A DNA stretch of 64,000 bases from JAJFFW01 sp038534195. GTDB lineage: Bacteria > Pseudomonadota > Alphaproteobacteria > Caulobacterales > Parvularculaceae. The notes beneath the pieces are model-generated. The model did no database searches. It was given only the letters and a program-made list of their open reading frames with translations, and was not told where the DNA came from. Positions 16,357 through 25,170 of this stretch are shown one piece after another. The stretch spans positions 1 to 64,000 of the forward strand of contig JBCAXE010000011.1 of the NCBI GenBank assembly GCA_038534195.1, in the 5' to 3' direction. The position numbers and the translations under genes are program-made. Within the stretch, counting starts at the first letter, position 1. The number at the start of each line of letters is the position of its first letter.

Positions 16357-16953
16357 TTACTGCTCGATCTTATCCAGCTTTTCCTGAAGAGCCGCGAGTT
16401 GCGCTTTGAGGGCGTCGATTTCCTCACTGTCGGACGAGGCCGGTTTGTTCGGTGATTTTTGTCCGTACATGGACCCCATTGCGGCGGACATGGGATTAAA
16501 CATCTTCATGGCTTGTTGGAAGAGCGCCATGTTCTGGCGGGCGGATTCTTCAAACATATTATAGCCGGGCGCCGCGCCGAACGTGTCGCGCATTTGTTCG
16601 CGGATTTTCTCCTGATTCTGCGCAAAATTGTTCATGCTCATCTCAAGGTAGGACGGGACGAACGACTGCAGATTGTCGCCGTAAAACTGTATAAGCTGGC
16701 GAAGGAACTGGATTGGCAAAAGGTTCTGACCCTTGTTCTCTTCTTCGAAGATAATTTGCGTGAGGACCGAGCGGGTGATGTCTTCGTTGCTTTTGGCGTC
16801 ATAAACCACAAAGTCCTGACCGCTTTTGACCATCTCGGAGAGGTAGTCGAGCGTCACATAAGTGCTGGTCGCGGTGTTGTAGAGCCGGCGGTTCGCATAT
16901 TTTTTGATCGTGATTGGTTCGTCTGGATTATTTTTCTTTTGATGCTCAGACAT
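16357..16953 (-). CDS. phaR: Polyhydroxyalkanoate synthesis repressor PhaR
   Basis: A 198-residue transcription regulator. Residues 13-75 carry the PHB/PHA accumulation regulator DNA-binding domain (I-T-I-K-K-Y-A-N-R-R-L-Y-N-T, then Y-V-T-L-D-Y-L), followed by the PHB-responsive region (L-P-I-Q-F-L-R-Q-L-I-Q-F-Y-G) and a C-terminal coiled coil (D-A-L-K-A-Q-L-A-A-L-Q-E-K-L). PhaR senses PHB granules and represses phasin and PHB genes. ATG at 16953 is preceded by AAGGGAGCGAGAGT; an upstream ATG at 17007 gives an unconserved 18-residue extension. It is divergent from phaAB, the classic layout. phaC and a phasin gene are not in the window. Confidence 0.95.
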   Translation of the reverse strand: MSEHQKKNNPDEPITIKKYANRRLYNTATSTYVTLDYLSEMVKSGQDFVVYDAKSNEDITRSVLTQIIFEEENKGQNLLPIQFLRQLIQFYGDNLQSFVPSYLEMSMNNFAQNQEKIREQMRDTFGAAPGYNMFEESARQNMALFQQAMKMFNPMSAAMGSMYGQKSPNKPASSDSEEIDALKAQLAALQEKLDKIEQ

Positions 16954-17245
16954 ACTCTCGCTCCCTTGGCGCGCCTCGTTCGGAATCGTTCCATGTTGCG
17001 CCGCCATATTTTGTGCACTTGCTAATATTGCTATACCATGAATTGTGTGAGCGCCATCAAAATTACGGGCGCGAGACTCGTCTATCGCGTTAATTTTGCT
17101 GCGTTTGTGCTGTTTTCAAAGATGTTGTGCGTGTGATATCTGCCGCAGCGGTTGCGCCTGGGCTTGTTTCGCAAGGTGCGAAGGCGCACACCGCAGAACA
17201 GATAGCAGAACAAATATTCGCAACTCACATGGATAAGGAGGCTTT

Positions 17246-18424
17246 ATGGCTGGGGTCGTAATCGCCGCGGCGACGCGGACAGGGGTCGGATCTTTTGGCG
17301 GAACGCTGGCGTCGACGCCGGCCGCAAAACTGGGCGAGACCGTGATCAGCGCCGCCCTTACTCAGGCGGGTGTTGCGCCGGAAAAAGTGGGCGAGGTGAT
17401 TATGGGCCACGTCCTGCAATCGGGACAGGGTCAGAACACCGCCCGGCAAGCGAGCCTGAACGCAGGCGTGCCGAAAGAAACGCCTGCGATGGCGATCAAT
17501 CAGGTATGCGGCTCAGGACTGCGCGCCGTGATGCTCGGCGCCCAACAGATCGCGCTCGGTGAAGCAGACATCGTCGTCGCCGGGGGGCATGAAAACATGT
17601 CGCTGGCGCCCCATGCCGGCCATATGCGCAACGGCGCCAAAATGGGCGATGTGACGTATGCGGACACCATGATCGTCGACGGCCTTTGGGACGCTTTCAA
17701 CAACTACCATATGGGCCAGACGGCGGAAAACCTCGCTGAGAAATATCAGATCAGCCGCGAGGATCAGGACGCCTTCGCTGTCGCCAGCCAGAACAAGGCC
17801 GAGGCCGCCAAGAAGGCCGGAAAGTTCAAAGACGAGATCACGCCGGTGACGATCAAAACGCGCAAAGCTGAGATCGTTTTTGAAGAAGACGAATATATCC
17901 GCGAGGGCGCGACACTTGAAAGCGTCGCCGGTTTGCGGCCTGCTTTCGTGCGCGACGGCGGCACGGTGACCGCTGCGAATGCGTCCGGGTTGAATGACGG
18001 CGCGGCGGCGCTGGTTCTGATGTCCGAAGCGGCGGCGGAAAAAGAAGGCGCGCCCGTGTTGGCGCGGATCGCCTCCTACGCCCATTGCGGCGTTGATCCG
18101 TCTATTATGGGGATCGGCCCTGCGCCGGCCTCGCGTCTCGCCCTGCAAAAAGCAGGATGGACGCTTGATGACGTAGACCTGATCGAAGCCAACGAGGCGT
18201 TCGCGGCGCAAGCGCTCGCCGTCGGTAAAGAGCTTGGTTGGGATGCGGACAAAGTTAATGTCAATGGCGGCGCGATCGCCATCGGCCACCCCATCGGCGC
18301 ATCGGGCGCGCGTATTCTGACGACGCTCTTGCACGAAATGAAACGGTCTGACAAATCAAAGGGACTAGCCACCTTGTGCATCGGCGGCGGCATGGGCGTC
18401 GCGTTATGCGTCGAGCGCGTTTGA
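17246..18424 (+). CDS. phaA: Acetyl-CoA acetyltransferase (beta-ketothiolase)
   Basis: A 392-residue biosynthetic thiolase that condenses two acetyl-CoA to acetoacetyl-CoA, the first step of PHB synthesis. Catalytic residues are visible: nucleophile C88 (N-Q-V-C-G-S-G), H348 (G-H-P-I-G-A-S-G) and C378 (C-I-G-G-G-M-G). Length is exactly that of PhaA/AtoB enzymes. ATG at 17246 has AAGGAGG shortly upstream. phaB follows after 45 bases. CTGC-C-GCAG at 17140-17148 in the upstream region has the wrong spacing for a standard PhaR box. Confidence 0.96.
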   Translation: MAGVVIAAATRTGVGSFGGTLASTPAAKLGETVISAALTQAGVAPEKVGEVIMGHVLQSGQGQNTARQASLNAGVPKETPAMAINQVCGSGLRAVMLGAQQIALGEADIVVAGGHENMSLAPHAGHMRNGAKMGDVTYADTMIVDGLWDAFNNYHMGQTAENLAEKYQISREDQDAFAVASQNKAEAAKKAGKFKDEITPVTIKTRKAEIVFEEDEYIREGATLESVAGLRPAFVRDGGTVTAANASGLNDGAAALVLMSEAAAEKEGAPVLARIASYAHCGVDPSIMGIGPAPASRLALQKAGWTLDDVDLIEANEAFAAQALAVGKELGWDADKVNVNGGAIAIGHPIGASGARILTTLLHEMKRSDKSKGLATLCIGGGMGVALCVERV

Positions 18425-18469
18425 AACGCTTTGTGTGCAGATAGAAAATAGTGATTTAGGGAGACGATC

Positions 18470-19198
18470 ATGACGAACCGAACAGCGATAGTCACGGGCG
18501 GCACGCGCGGCATTGGGCGCGCCATCGCGCAATCCCTGCGCGACGCCGGTCATCAGGTGGCGGTCACATATGCCGGCAATGACGAAGCGGCGCGGCAATG
18601 CGAAGCCGACCTTGGCGTCACCGCGTTCAAATGGGATGTAGGCGATTATGAAGCCTGCAAGGCGGGCGTTGCGGAAATCGAGAAGGCGCAAGGCCCAACC
18701 GATATTCTCGTCAACAACGCCGGCATCACCCGCGACGGCTTCTTCCACAAAATGGCGCCGGAGAAATGGAGCGAAGTGATCCGCGCCGATCTCGACAGCG
18801 TGTTCAACATGACCCACCAGGTGTTTCCGGGCATGCGCGATCGCGGGTTCGGCCGGATCATCAATATCTCCTCGATCAACGGCCAGAAGGGCCAGGCGGG
18901 GCAGACAAATTACTCCGCGGCGAAGGCCGGCATGATCGGCTTTACGCGCGCGCTCGCGCAGGAAGGCGCCCGCAAGGGGATCACTGTCAACGCGATTGCG
19001 CCGGGCTATATCGCCACGGAAATGGTGGCGGCCATGGACGAAAAAGTGCTCGATTCCATCGTCGCGCAGGTGCCGGTGGGGCGGCTCGGCGAGGCGGACG
19101 AGATCGGCCGGTGCGTCGCCTTCCTCGCTGACGATAATAGCGGGTTCATCACCGGCGCGGTCCTGACGGCCAATGGCGGGCAATATATCGCCGCTTAA
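18470..19198 (+). CDS. phaB: Acetoacetyl-CoA reductase
   Basis: A 242-residue short-chain dehydrogenase that reduces acetoacetyl-CoA to (R)-3-hydroxybutyryl-CoA with NADPH. It has the nucleotide-binding T-G-G-T-R-G-I-G (9-16), N-N-A-G (82-85), and the catalytic triad S135, Y148 and K152 in the Y-S-A-A-K motif, and ends with the normal F-I-T-G-A-V-L-T-A-N-G-G. Close spacing behind phaA marks one operon, ended by the hairpin at 19227. FabG is the nearest alternative, but the phaA-phaB context and sequence favour PhaB. Confidence 0.95.
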   Translation: MTNRTAIVTGGTRGIGRAIAQSLRDAGHQVAVTYAGNDEAARQCEADLGVTAFKWDVGDYEACKAGVAEIEKAQGPTDILVNNAGITRDGFFHKMAPEKWSEVIRADLDSVFNMTHQVFPGMRDRGFGRIINISSINGQKGQAGQTNYSAAKAGMIGFTRALAQEGARKGITVNAIAPGYIATEMVAAMDEKVLDSIVAQVPVGRLGEADEIGRCVAFLADDNSGFITGAVLTANGGQYIAA

Positions 19199-19226
19199 AG
19201 CCCTGAAATCGCAGTATTTCTTAAAC

Positions 19227-19261
19227 CCGGGCGCCGGATTAACCCTTCCGCGCCCGGTTTT
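19227..19261 (+). terminator. Intrinsic terminator of phaAB
   Basis: CCGGGCGC (19227-19234) pairs with GCGCCCGG (19250-19257) around a 15-base loop and is followed by TTTT. It lies 28 bases after the phaB stop. Confidence 0.75.
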
Positions 19262-19349
19262 CGCCCTATTGATGAGGTACTTATCGACCTTAGGGGAAGG
19301 CAAAAACCCGGCTTCGTAGCCTGGTTTCAGGATTGTAAGGGGCGCGTGC

Positions 19350-20264
19350 GTGCGTTTTCGGAGCGTTATCGGTGGTGTGATTTCGGCGTGCGCTTTGATG
19401 AGCGCGCCGGCTTTCGCGCAAGCGCCTCAAACGCCAACGATATCTTCGGCTGCGGCGCAATCGCCATTGGCCGTTCCGCACCGAACCGCTGAACTGGCGG
19501 TTTTGGAAACGGGCGCGAGCGATCCGTTTTCGGCGCTTGTCGGTAAGCGGACGGCCCGACGGTCCCGCCAGTCTGATGTGATCCAGGTCGAGCGCTACGT
19601 GATCGCGACGGACGACCGCGCTTTCCTGTTCGCCAAAAACGGCGAGGAGGCGCGCGTGAAATTCCTCTGCCGGGAGGGCGATCCGCGCCTTGATTGCGTG
19701 ATCGACCCGGACAGGTCCGCCGAAGAAGTCTTCCTCCTCAGAGCGACGACCGGTCCGCGCGGCGACATCATTTTCAAAGACGCCGGCGGCGGCATGTTTC
19801 TGCGCATCGCTTCCTATGGCGGCGCGACGGTGTTCTGGCCTGGCGCGGGCAAGGGCGAAGCGGCCGCGAAGTCTTTTGGTGATCAAACGTCTTTGCGCCT
19901 CCCATTTGCCGACGTGGCGACCGCGGCGCGGCGCGCCCAATTGGCGACGGCTTTTTTAAGCGCCCAGACAGGCGCGCCGATTGTGATCGATTTCGGCACG
20001 CCCGCCCTTGATGAAACGACCGGCGCCGCTGTGCTCGCTGATGCGATCGTGCGCGCGGCGAGCGGCGTTCAGGCGGTGGCGCAGGATGAGGTGGGCGCAA
20101 AAGCCATCGCCCGCCAGATACGGACCATTAAGCTGGTGGCCGCTGACGTGCCCGAACTTTCAATGGACGGGACGACGCTGGAGGTGCGCTACAACCCGGC
20201 GCAAGACCTTAGCGGCCGGCCGTCTTCGGCGGCGGTGGCCCGCTTTTTGGAAGAAACCCTGTAA
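19350..20264 (+). CDS. Exported protein, DUF4908-like
   Basis: A 304-residue protein with a signal peptide (residues 1-23, ending A-F-A-Q). The mature part has two regions: a beta-rich one (I-Q-V-E-R-Y-V-I-A-T-D-D-R-A-F-L-F, then F-L-C-R-E-G-D-P-R-L-D-C-V-I-D, whose two cysteines could form a disulfide) and a helical one (A-A-R-R-A-Q-L-A-T-A-F-L-S-A-Q). The layout resembles DUF4908 proteins of Caulobacter-like bacteria, but I am not certain. GTG at 19350 has TAAGGGG upstream. Function unknown; it stands alone after the phaB terminator. Confidence 0.65.
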   Translation: MRFRSVIGGVISACALMSAPAFAQAPQTPTISSAAAQSPLAVPHRTAELAVLETGASDPFSALVGKRTARRSRQSDVIQVERYVIATDDRAFLFAKNGEEARVKFLCREGDPRLDCVIDPDRSAEEVFLLRATTGPRGDIIFKDAGGGMFLRIASYGGATVFWPGAGKGEAAAKSFGDQTSLRLPFADVATAARRAQLATAFLSAQTGAPIVIDFGTPALDETTGAAVLADAIVRAASGVQAVAQDEVGAKAIARQIRTIKLVAADVPELSMDGTTLEVRYNPAQDLSGRPSSAAVARFLEETL

Positions 20265-20371
20265 GGCAGGGCGTCTCTAGTGCGGTAAATTCATCACAGT
20301 GCGGGGCTCCGTGTGACCAATTTCGCGACGCGGGTCTCAAAAGAGCCGCATTGGCGGGCTAGGTAGGCGCA

Positions 20372-20794
20372 ATGACGATGAAACGCGTTTTCTGGATATG
20401 TGCGGCGATCGCCTTTGCGGGCGCGTCGCCGCTCGCGGCGCAATCGCTGAAATCCATCCGCGCGCAACAATCGGAAAATGAAAGCCTCGCGAGCGAGATG
20501 TCCTATACAAACTCCGTATGCGGCGGCTCGATCAAAAGCGAGATCAACTGGGCGCGCGCAGCGGACTGGCCGGACGGCGCAAGTCTGGCGTCAGCCTGCG
20601 ACGGGGCGCTGAGCGCCCTTGAAGCGATTTGCCGGGCTGACGGCGGCAAGAAGCGCGCCGCTTCCATCAAAAAGTTTGTCTGCAGCGGCGACGGCGCCGG
20701 CCCATCTTTATCAGGCGGCACGTTGACCTATGGCGCCAGCCCCGGCGGAAACGGTTTCGCAGAAACCAAGGCGTTCCTCGACGGCGTGCTTTAG
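20372..20794 (+). CDS. Small exported protein of unknown function
   Basis: 140 residues with a signal peptide (cleavage after A-A-Q near residue 24). Four cysteines remain in the mature part (N-S-V-C-G-G, S-A-C-D-G, A-I-C-R-A, K-F-V-C-S-G), enough for two disulfides in a periplasmic protein. The spacing suggests a small helical, disulfide-pinned fold. No family recognised. Two ATGs two codons apart (20372, 20378) are both usable. It follows the DUF4908-like gene by 107 bases on the same strand. Confidence 0.65.
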   Translation: MTMKRVFWICAAIAFAGASPLAAQSLKSIRAQQSENESLASEMSYTNSVCGGSIKSEINWARAADWPDGASLASACDGALSALEAICRADGGKKRAASIKKFVCSGDGAGPSLSGGTLTYGASPGGNGFAETKAFLDGVL

Positions 20795-21252
20795 CAGACC
20801 TCAGCGCAGATGGTCCTGGCGCGTTCAACCGGGCGGTGAACTCAACGCTGGGAACCTGCTTTATCGACCCCGCCGCATTGATTTTCTTGGCGGAGCGATC
20901 GCGCTGCGGTGATAAATTGTCAAGGATCGCCTTTGGCGACCGCGAAGCGGCGCCGTCCTTGAAAATTTATCCCCACAGACGCCAAAATTCCATCAAGAAA
21001 ATAAGGCGATAAAGTAATCAGTGCACATATTTTAATGACTTGTCTCTGACACAAATCAAAAACGACGTAACGGCAGATACGGTGTCGCATTCGCCTAGCC
21101 TGTTTCCTTTAGACTATGTTTTTTTCATTGAACGAGAAACGCCGTCCAGAGTCTTTATTGGCCGCGCGTTCGACCCCAAAACCCGCACGCTCTTTTTGTG
21201 AATGCGCTTTAGGGCCCTTGAAACCCGGGCGCGGGCGGCGCATCTCTCGCCC
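20795..21252. other. Gene-free interval before creA
   Basis: About 460 bases without a gene. It contains the branched palindrome at 20911-20971, followed by an AT-rich stretch (about 20985-21130) that probably includes the creA promoter. No other structure was recognised. Confidence 0.5.
20911..20971. repeat. 61-bp branched palindrome
   Basis: GATAAATTGTCAAGGA (20911-20926) pairs with TCCTTGAAAATTTATC (20956-20971), 15 of 16 positions. Inside the stem are two more perfect hairpins side by side, TCGCC-TTT-GGCGA (20927-20939) and CCGC-GAA-GCGG (20940-20950), so the whole folds as a Y. No T-run follows in the usual place. It could be a REP-like element, a protein-binding site or the end of a small RNA. 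Confidence 0.6.
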
Positions 21253-21744
21253 ATGAAACATTTTCTTGCCGCCTCCTTCCTTCTTCTTTTCGCCGCCGCC
21301 TGCGGCGGGCGCAGCGACACCGAAGTGGGCGAGTTCAAAAACGACTTCGCCGGCAATGAGATCAAGCTGGAAGCGCTCTCCGACCCGAAAGTGGCGGGCG
21401 TCACCTGCCACTTGAGCCACTTCGACCGCGGCTTCTGGGACCGCGTCGCCAAAGGCAATTGGTTCGAAGACCCATCCAACGCCTCGCTCGCCTGCCGCCA
21501 GACCGGCCCGATCCGCATCGGCGACATCGACACCGACAAGAACGGCGAGCAGGTCTTCACCCAGCGCCAGTCCCTGATCTTCAAAACGCTCGCGGTGCGC
21601 CGCATCTATGACGAAGCGAACGAAACCCTGATCTATATCGTCTACAGCCGCCGCCCCGTGGAAGGCTCCGCGAAAATGTCCGTCTCAACCATCGCGCTCT
21701 ACGGACAGGACGTCGCCTGGACATCGCAGGACGAAGCACCGTAG
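21253..21744 (+). CDS. creA: CreA-family lipoprotein
   Basis: A 163-residue protein with a lipoprotein signal: hydrophobic stretch, then F-A-A-A-C-G-G with the acceptor cysteine at residue 17. The mature part has the CreA family pattern (V-G-E-F-K-N-D-F-A-G-N-E-I-K-L-E-A-L-S-D-P-K-V-A-G-V-T-C is its opening region; then the S-H-F-D-R-G and D-P-S-N-A-S-L-A-C-R-Q-T-G-P segments). CreA is a conserved protein of unknown function, here probably membrane-anchored in the periplasm. ATG at 21253 begins the lipoprotein signal directly; ATG 21202 would add 17 residues that spoil it. Single gene. Confidence 0.9.
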   Translation: MKHFLAASFLLLFAAACGGRSDTEVGEFKNDFAGNEIKLEALSDPKVAGVTCHLSHFDRGFWDRVAKGNWFEDPSNASLACRQTGPIRIGDIDTDKNGEQVFTQRQSLIFKTLAVRRIYDEANETLIYIVYSRRPVEGSAKMSVSTIALYGQDVAWTSQDEAP

Positions 21745-21929
21745 GCGGATGAAGGGCTATATGGCTTAAGGACTGCGCTTCTTTGGATCGGTTCTGCATT
21801 GGTCCGACTGTGATGGCGGCTTTTGTTGAGGGTTTGGTTATTCTATGAGGGGACGAAAACGATCCTAGTTACTCAAAATCGAGAAAATTCGATTGCCTGT
21901 ACAAATCAATGTCGGCACGTATTGCACCA

Positions 21930-24107
21930 TCAATCTCGTTTAGCTTGGAGATACCTAATTGCAACTTCTTGGTAGTTTTTCGGATTTTTGCTCGTGCATA
22001 GCTCATCCATCTTTTCGGTAAGCTCAGTCAGCGCTACAACTGTAGAGATGCCGTTATAGATCGCATCGTAGCTACCAATATCGGTAGACCAATTCTGACC
22101 AATGACTGATTCGGCGAGTTTTATTGCTGCATCGTTGTTCTTGAGAATATTCTTTGACCACTCAACTACAACGGAGTCGCCAACAATCTCGCCCCACCGG
22201 AAAAATAGGTAAGAAGGTTGCGGGCAATCGAATATTGTCATGTCGCGCGCAGCCTCGTCAATTCGTGTGACGAGCAGATTTTCAAAGGTCTTGATGAAGT
22301 CTTCAGAGACTAGCTCCTCACCTTCAGGTATGAGCTTTTCGGGATTTTCCGAATCGCGGCCGTAGTCCCAGCGCAAGGTCTGGCCAATCTTCATCATGGT
22401 GAGGAGCGATGAGCTTTCGCCAAACAGATGCTTCAGCGTTTCCTCCCGGCGTGTTGGCGGAATTTTCTTCATGAGCTTGTAGCCCAGCCGCTGCAGCGTT
22501 TTGTCCGACCCTTCCCGTAACAACCCGTTTGGATTGATATCCTCTGGCGGCAATAGAAGATCACCGTGCGCAAGCAATGTTCGTAACATCTTCTCTGGTG
22601 CCGTGTTATCAGAACACCCATCAAGATAAGCATCAGCGTGGGCGTCCAACTCCAGAAGCAGGACGCGCGCCATGGTGCCGCCGCGGCGCAGGTACTTGGA
22701 TGCATATTCATGATAATTTTCTGCTGCAAGGCGCGCACTTTCAGCCTCGTCGACCGGCTCAGCGCTCTCTAAACCTTGCCCTGACATCAATTGCATAACT
22801 CCGTTGATCTCGGCATGAGAGATCGCATCTTCATCAACTGCAAAGCGAAAATACGTATAGAAATGATCCGGATGGCAGATGCGCTTCTGGGCGCGAATTT
22901 CCTGTTCCGAGGCCGAGTGGTAGAATCGTCCACGCTCCTCGGACATGCGCGGGAACAGGCGCGATACTACGTTGTCCACTCGAAGAAGACGTTGTTCGTC
23001 GAATTCACTGAAAATTCGCTACGTAACCTCTTCGCCTTTGCCTTCGTACAGCGCAGGCGTTCCAATAAGCCACAAATGATGGCGACGGATCGCATTATAG
23101 ATATCCTTGTCGAACAGCCGGATCGTCTGCAAAGCGATATAGTCAGTCAGATCGACGTCGTCGGCAATGTCCTCCCATCCAGCCCTGATTGTGTTAAGCA
23201 GTTTTACGACGGCGCGTGGCGTCGTCAGGCGCGGCGCGACAATATGGCGGTGCATGTCATGCCAGCGCCGCTCATCCGTGGGAGTGCGATCGCCGATCAC
23301 TGCATTCAACTCGTTGACAAACCAGTCTTCAAGACTGTGACGTGATGGGGTTGGCAGATCGAAAGGTGCCTGGATGATCTTTTCCAGAAAATTCGTTTGC
23401 GCTTCATATTCAGCGCGGGCGCGCAAGGCACCTGTCGCGAGATCGGCATCGAAGGCAAGGAGGTAAATCACGTTGGGCAGATCAGCGACGGATTTGACGA
23501 GCTTGAATATCTGTAGCTGCTCGTCTGCGGTGAGCCGGTCAATATCGTCGATGATGACGAGCACCCGTGCGCCTTTGCTAACAAGCGTCGATCCGATTTC
23601 ATCTTTCACTTTGGTGACCGGTTCGGGCGCGTCGACCGCCTCACCGGTAGTCTTCAATATTTCGCCGATCGCGTTCATCAGTTCATCCGAGAAATGATTT
23701 GCTCCGGGCAAAAGCTTCAAGCCGTATTTGAGTGCGGACGTCACGCCGGAAAGCCGGCGCGCATACTTACGAATCGCCTTTTCTGTTTCTTGCGAAATTG
23801 CGCCGACGGCGATGGCCAATTCTTCGAAGAACGCATGGGTTAGTTCTTCCTGTCCCGAGAACCACCAAGGATTGAACTTGACAACAGTAATTTCTTCGCC
23901 GTCATCCGTCATATCGTGCTGCACGAAATTGAGTGCTGTCGTTTTGCCGGATCCCCAAGCGCCGTGAATTGCGAAAACGAAACCGCGCGTCGCCGACTGG
24001 CTGCGGATTGTGGCCGCAACCATTTTCGCAAACGGAGCGTAGCCGAGCGCGTCATCGTCGGGATTGAGAACTGGTGCGTCGTCGTAAAGTGGCCGCTTAG
24101 TAGGCAT
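21930..24107 (-). pseudogene. KAP-family P-loop NTPase gene split by an in-frame amber codon
   Basis: One reading frame from ATG 24107 to 21930 (about 726 codons) is interrupted only by a TAG at 23019-23021. Before it lies the KAP NTPase core: Walker A G-A-W-G-S-G-K-T-T, the family motif F-N-P-W-W-F-S-G and Walker B I-I-D-D-I-D-R-L. After it the same frame continues as R-I-F-S-E-F-D-E-Q-R-L, then V-D-N-V-V-S-R-L-F-P and a 340-residue helical region, which reads as uninterrupted protein. The downstream half has no ribosome site near its first start (GTG 22979). GC is lower than in neighbours (about 45% in a sampled line), suggesting transfer. KAP proteins such as PifA of F plasmid act in phage exclusion; the role here is unproven. 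A sequencing error or suppression at TAG is possible. Confidence 0.75.
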
Positions 24108-24337
24108 GAAAGATTGCAACCTGTTTTGTGTTATTCTTAAACAGAACGTAATAGAGAACAGTAACTACAAAAGGCAACAACCTCCTCTTGGTCAACCCAA
24201 AGTGGTCGTTCTCCGCTCTAGGTCGTTGTAGGAATTTCCAATTTCTAATGTCCCCATCCGCCCGCCAAAGCGGCATCCAACCCCACGGATCACCTGTCCG
24301 CAATCAGCGACGACCCGCCATCCTTCTCGGCCTAGCT

Positions 24338-25156
24338 CTAATCCCCCAACTTAAAGACGCGGCGCGCTGTTCCTGCGAGGAAGTCCTCTTTCGCCGCGTC
24401 GCTAAGGGTTAATCCGCCCAGCCCCTTTAGGCATTGGGCGGGCGTGAGCATCGGCCAGTTGGTTCCGAACATCGTGCGGCTAGCGCCGATCCCCTTCATA
24501 TAGGTGACAAAGTCCGGCGGCAGACGGTGCAGAGCGTAGGCGGATGTATCTACGTAGAAATTCGGGAATTTGATGGTGAGCGAGGCGACTTCCGCCACCC
24601 AGGGGAAGCCCACATGGCCGCCGACGACGGTCAAGTCTGGAAAGTCGATCAGGACGTCTTCAAGATAGGGGATCGGGCGGCCGGTCTCGGAGGTACGCAG
24701 GGGCCCGGTGTGGCCGATCTGCGTGCAGAAGGGCAGGCCCGCATCGACGCAAGCCGCGTAGACCGGATAATAGCGCCGGTCATTGGGCGGCAGGCCCCAT
24801 AGCCACGGAACAATCCGCACCCCAACGATCGCGTCATGGGTGGCCCAGGTCCGGATCGTGCGCACCGCCTCCATGGGCGCGCGCAAATCGACGCTGATAA
24901 GGCCGCGAAACCGCGCCGGCGCCGCCTCGATTTGTGCGGCAAGCTCGTCATTGGTGATGAGATCGCCTTCGGGGCCGTACCAGGCGGAAAGGAACGCCAT
25001 ATCGACGCCCGCCGCGTCCATGGCGGCGAGGGTGGTCTCAACGCTTGGGCGCGGCGCGTTTTCGTTGCGGCCCGTCCATCGCAATAAGGGCTTCATCCAT
25101 GATGAGGCGGCCATGCGGTCGGTCGTGATTTGAGCCCAAACGTCGATGACGCCCAT
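24338..25156 (-). CDS. Amidohydrolase 2 family protein with incomplete metal site
   Basis: A 272-residue TIM-barrel protein of the amidohydrolase 2 (ACMSD-like) family: middle region G-V-R-I-V-P-W-L-W-G, barrel strands C-T-Q-I-G-H-T-G-P and V-V-G-G-H-V-G-F-P-W, and the final M-F-G-T-N-W-P. Two histidines on strands 5 and 6 are kept, but the N-terminal HxH is replaced by D-V-W-A-Q and the last Asp by Asn. It may be a metal-poor hydrolase, a decarboxylase-like enzyme with altered chemistry, or inactive. Fourteen bases separate it from the upstream gloB on the same strand, so they are probably co-transcribed. Substrate unknown. Confidence 0.75.
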   Translation of the reverse strand: MGVIDVWAQITTDRMAASSWMKPLLRWTGRNENAPRPSVETTLAAMDAAGVDMAFLSAWYGPEGDLITNDELAAQIEAAPARFRGLISVDLRAPMEAVRTIRTWATHDAIVGVRIVPWLWGLPPNDRRYYPVYAACVDAGLPFCTQIGHTGPLRTSETGRPIPYLEDVLIDFPDLTVVGGHVGFPWVAEVASLTIKFPNFYVDTSAYALHRLPPDFVTYMKGIGASRTMFGTNWPMLTPAQCLKGLGGLTLSDAAKEDFLAGTARRVFKLGD

Positions 25157-25170
25157 GGTGGTTCCTCGTT

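Noticed and set aside
17140..17148. CTGC-C-GCAG before phaA as a PhaR box
   Set aside because: The central spacer is one base instead of three or four.
20965..20980. TTATCCCCACAGA as a DnaA box and the nearby AT-rich tract as an origin
   Set aside because: The spacing does not fit TTATCCACA, no box cluster is present, and no dnaA, hemE or parAB genes are near.
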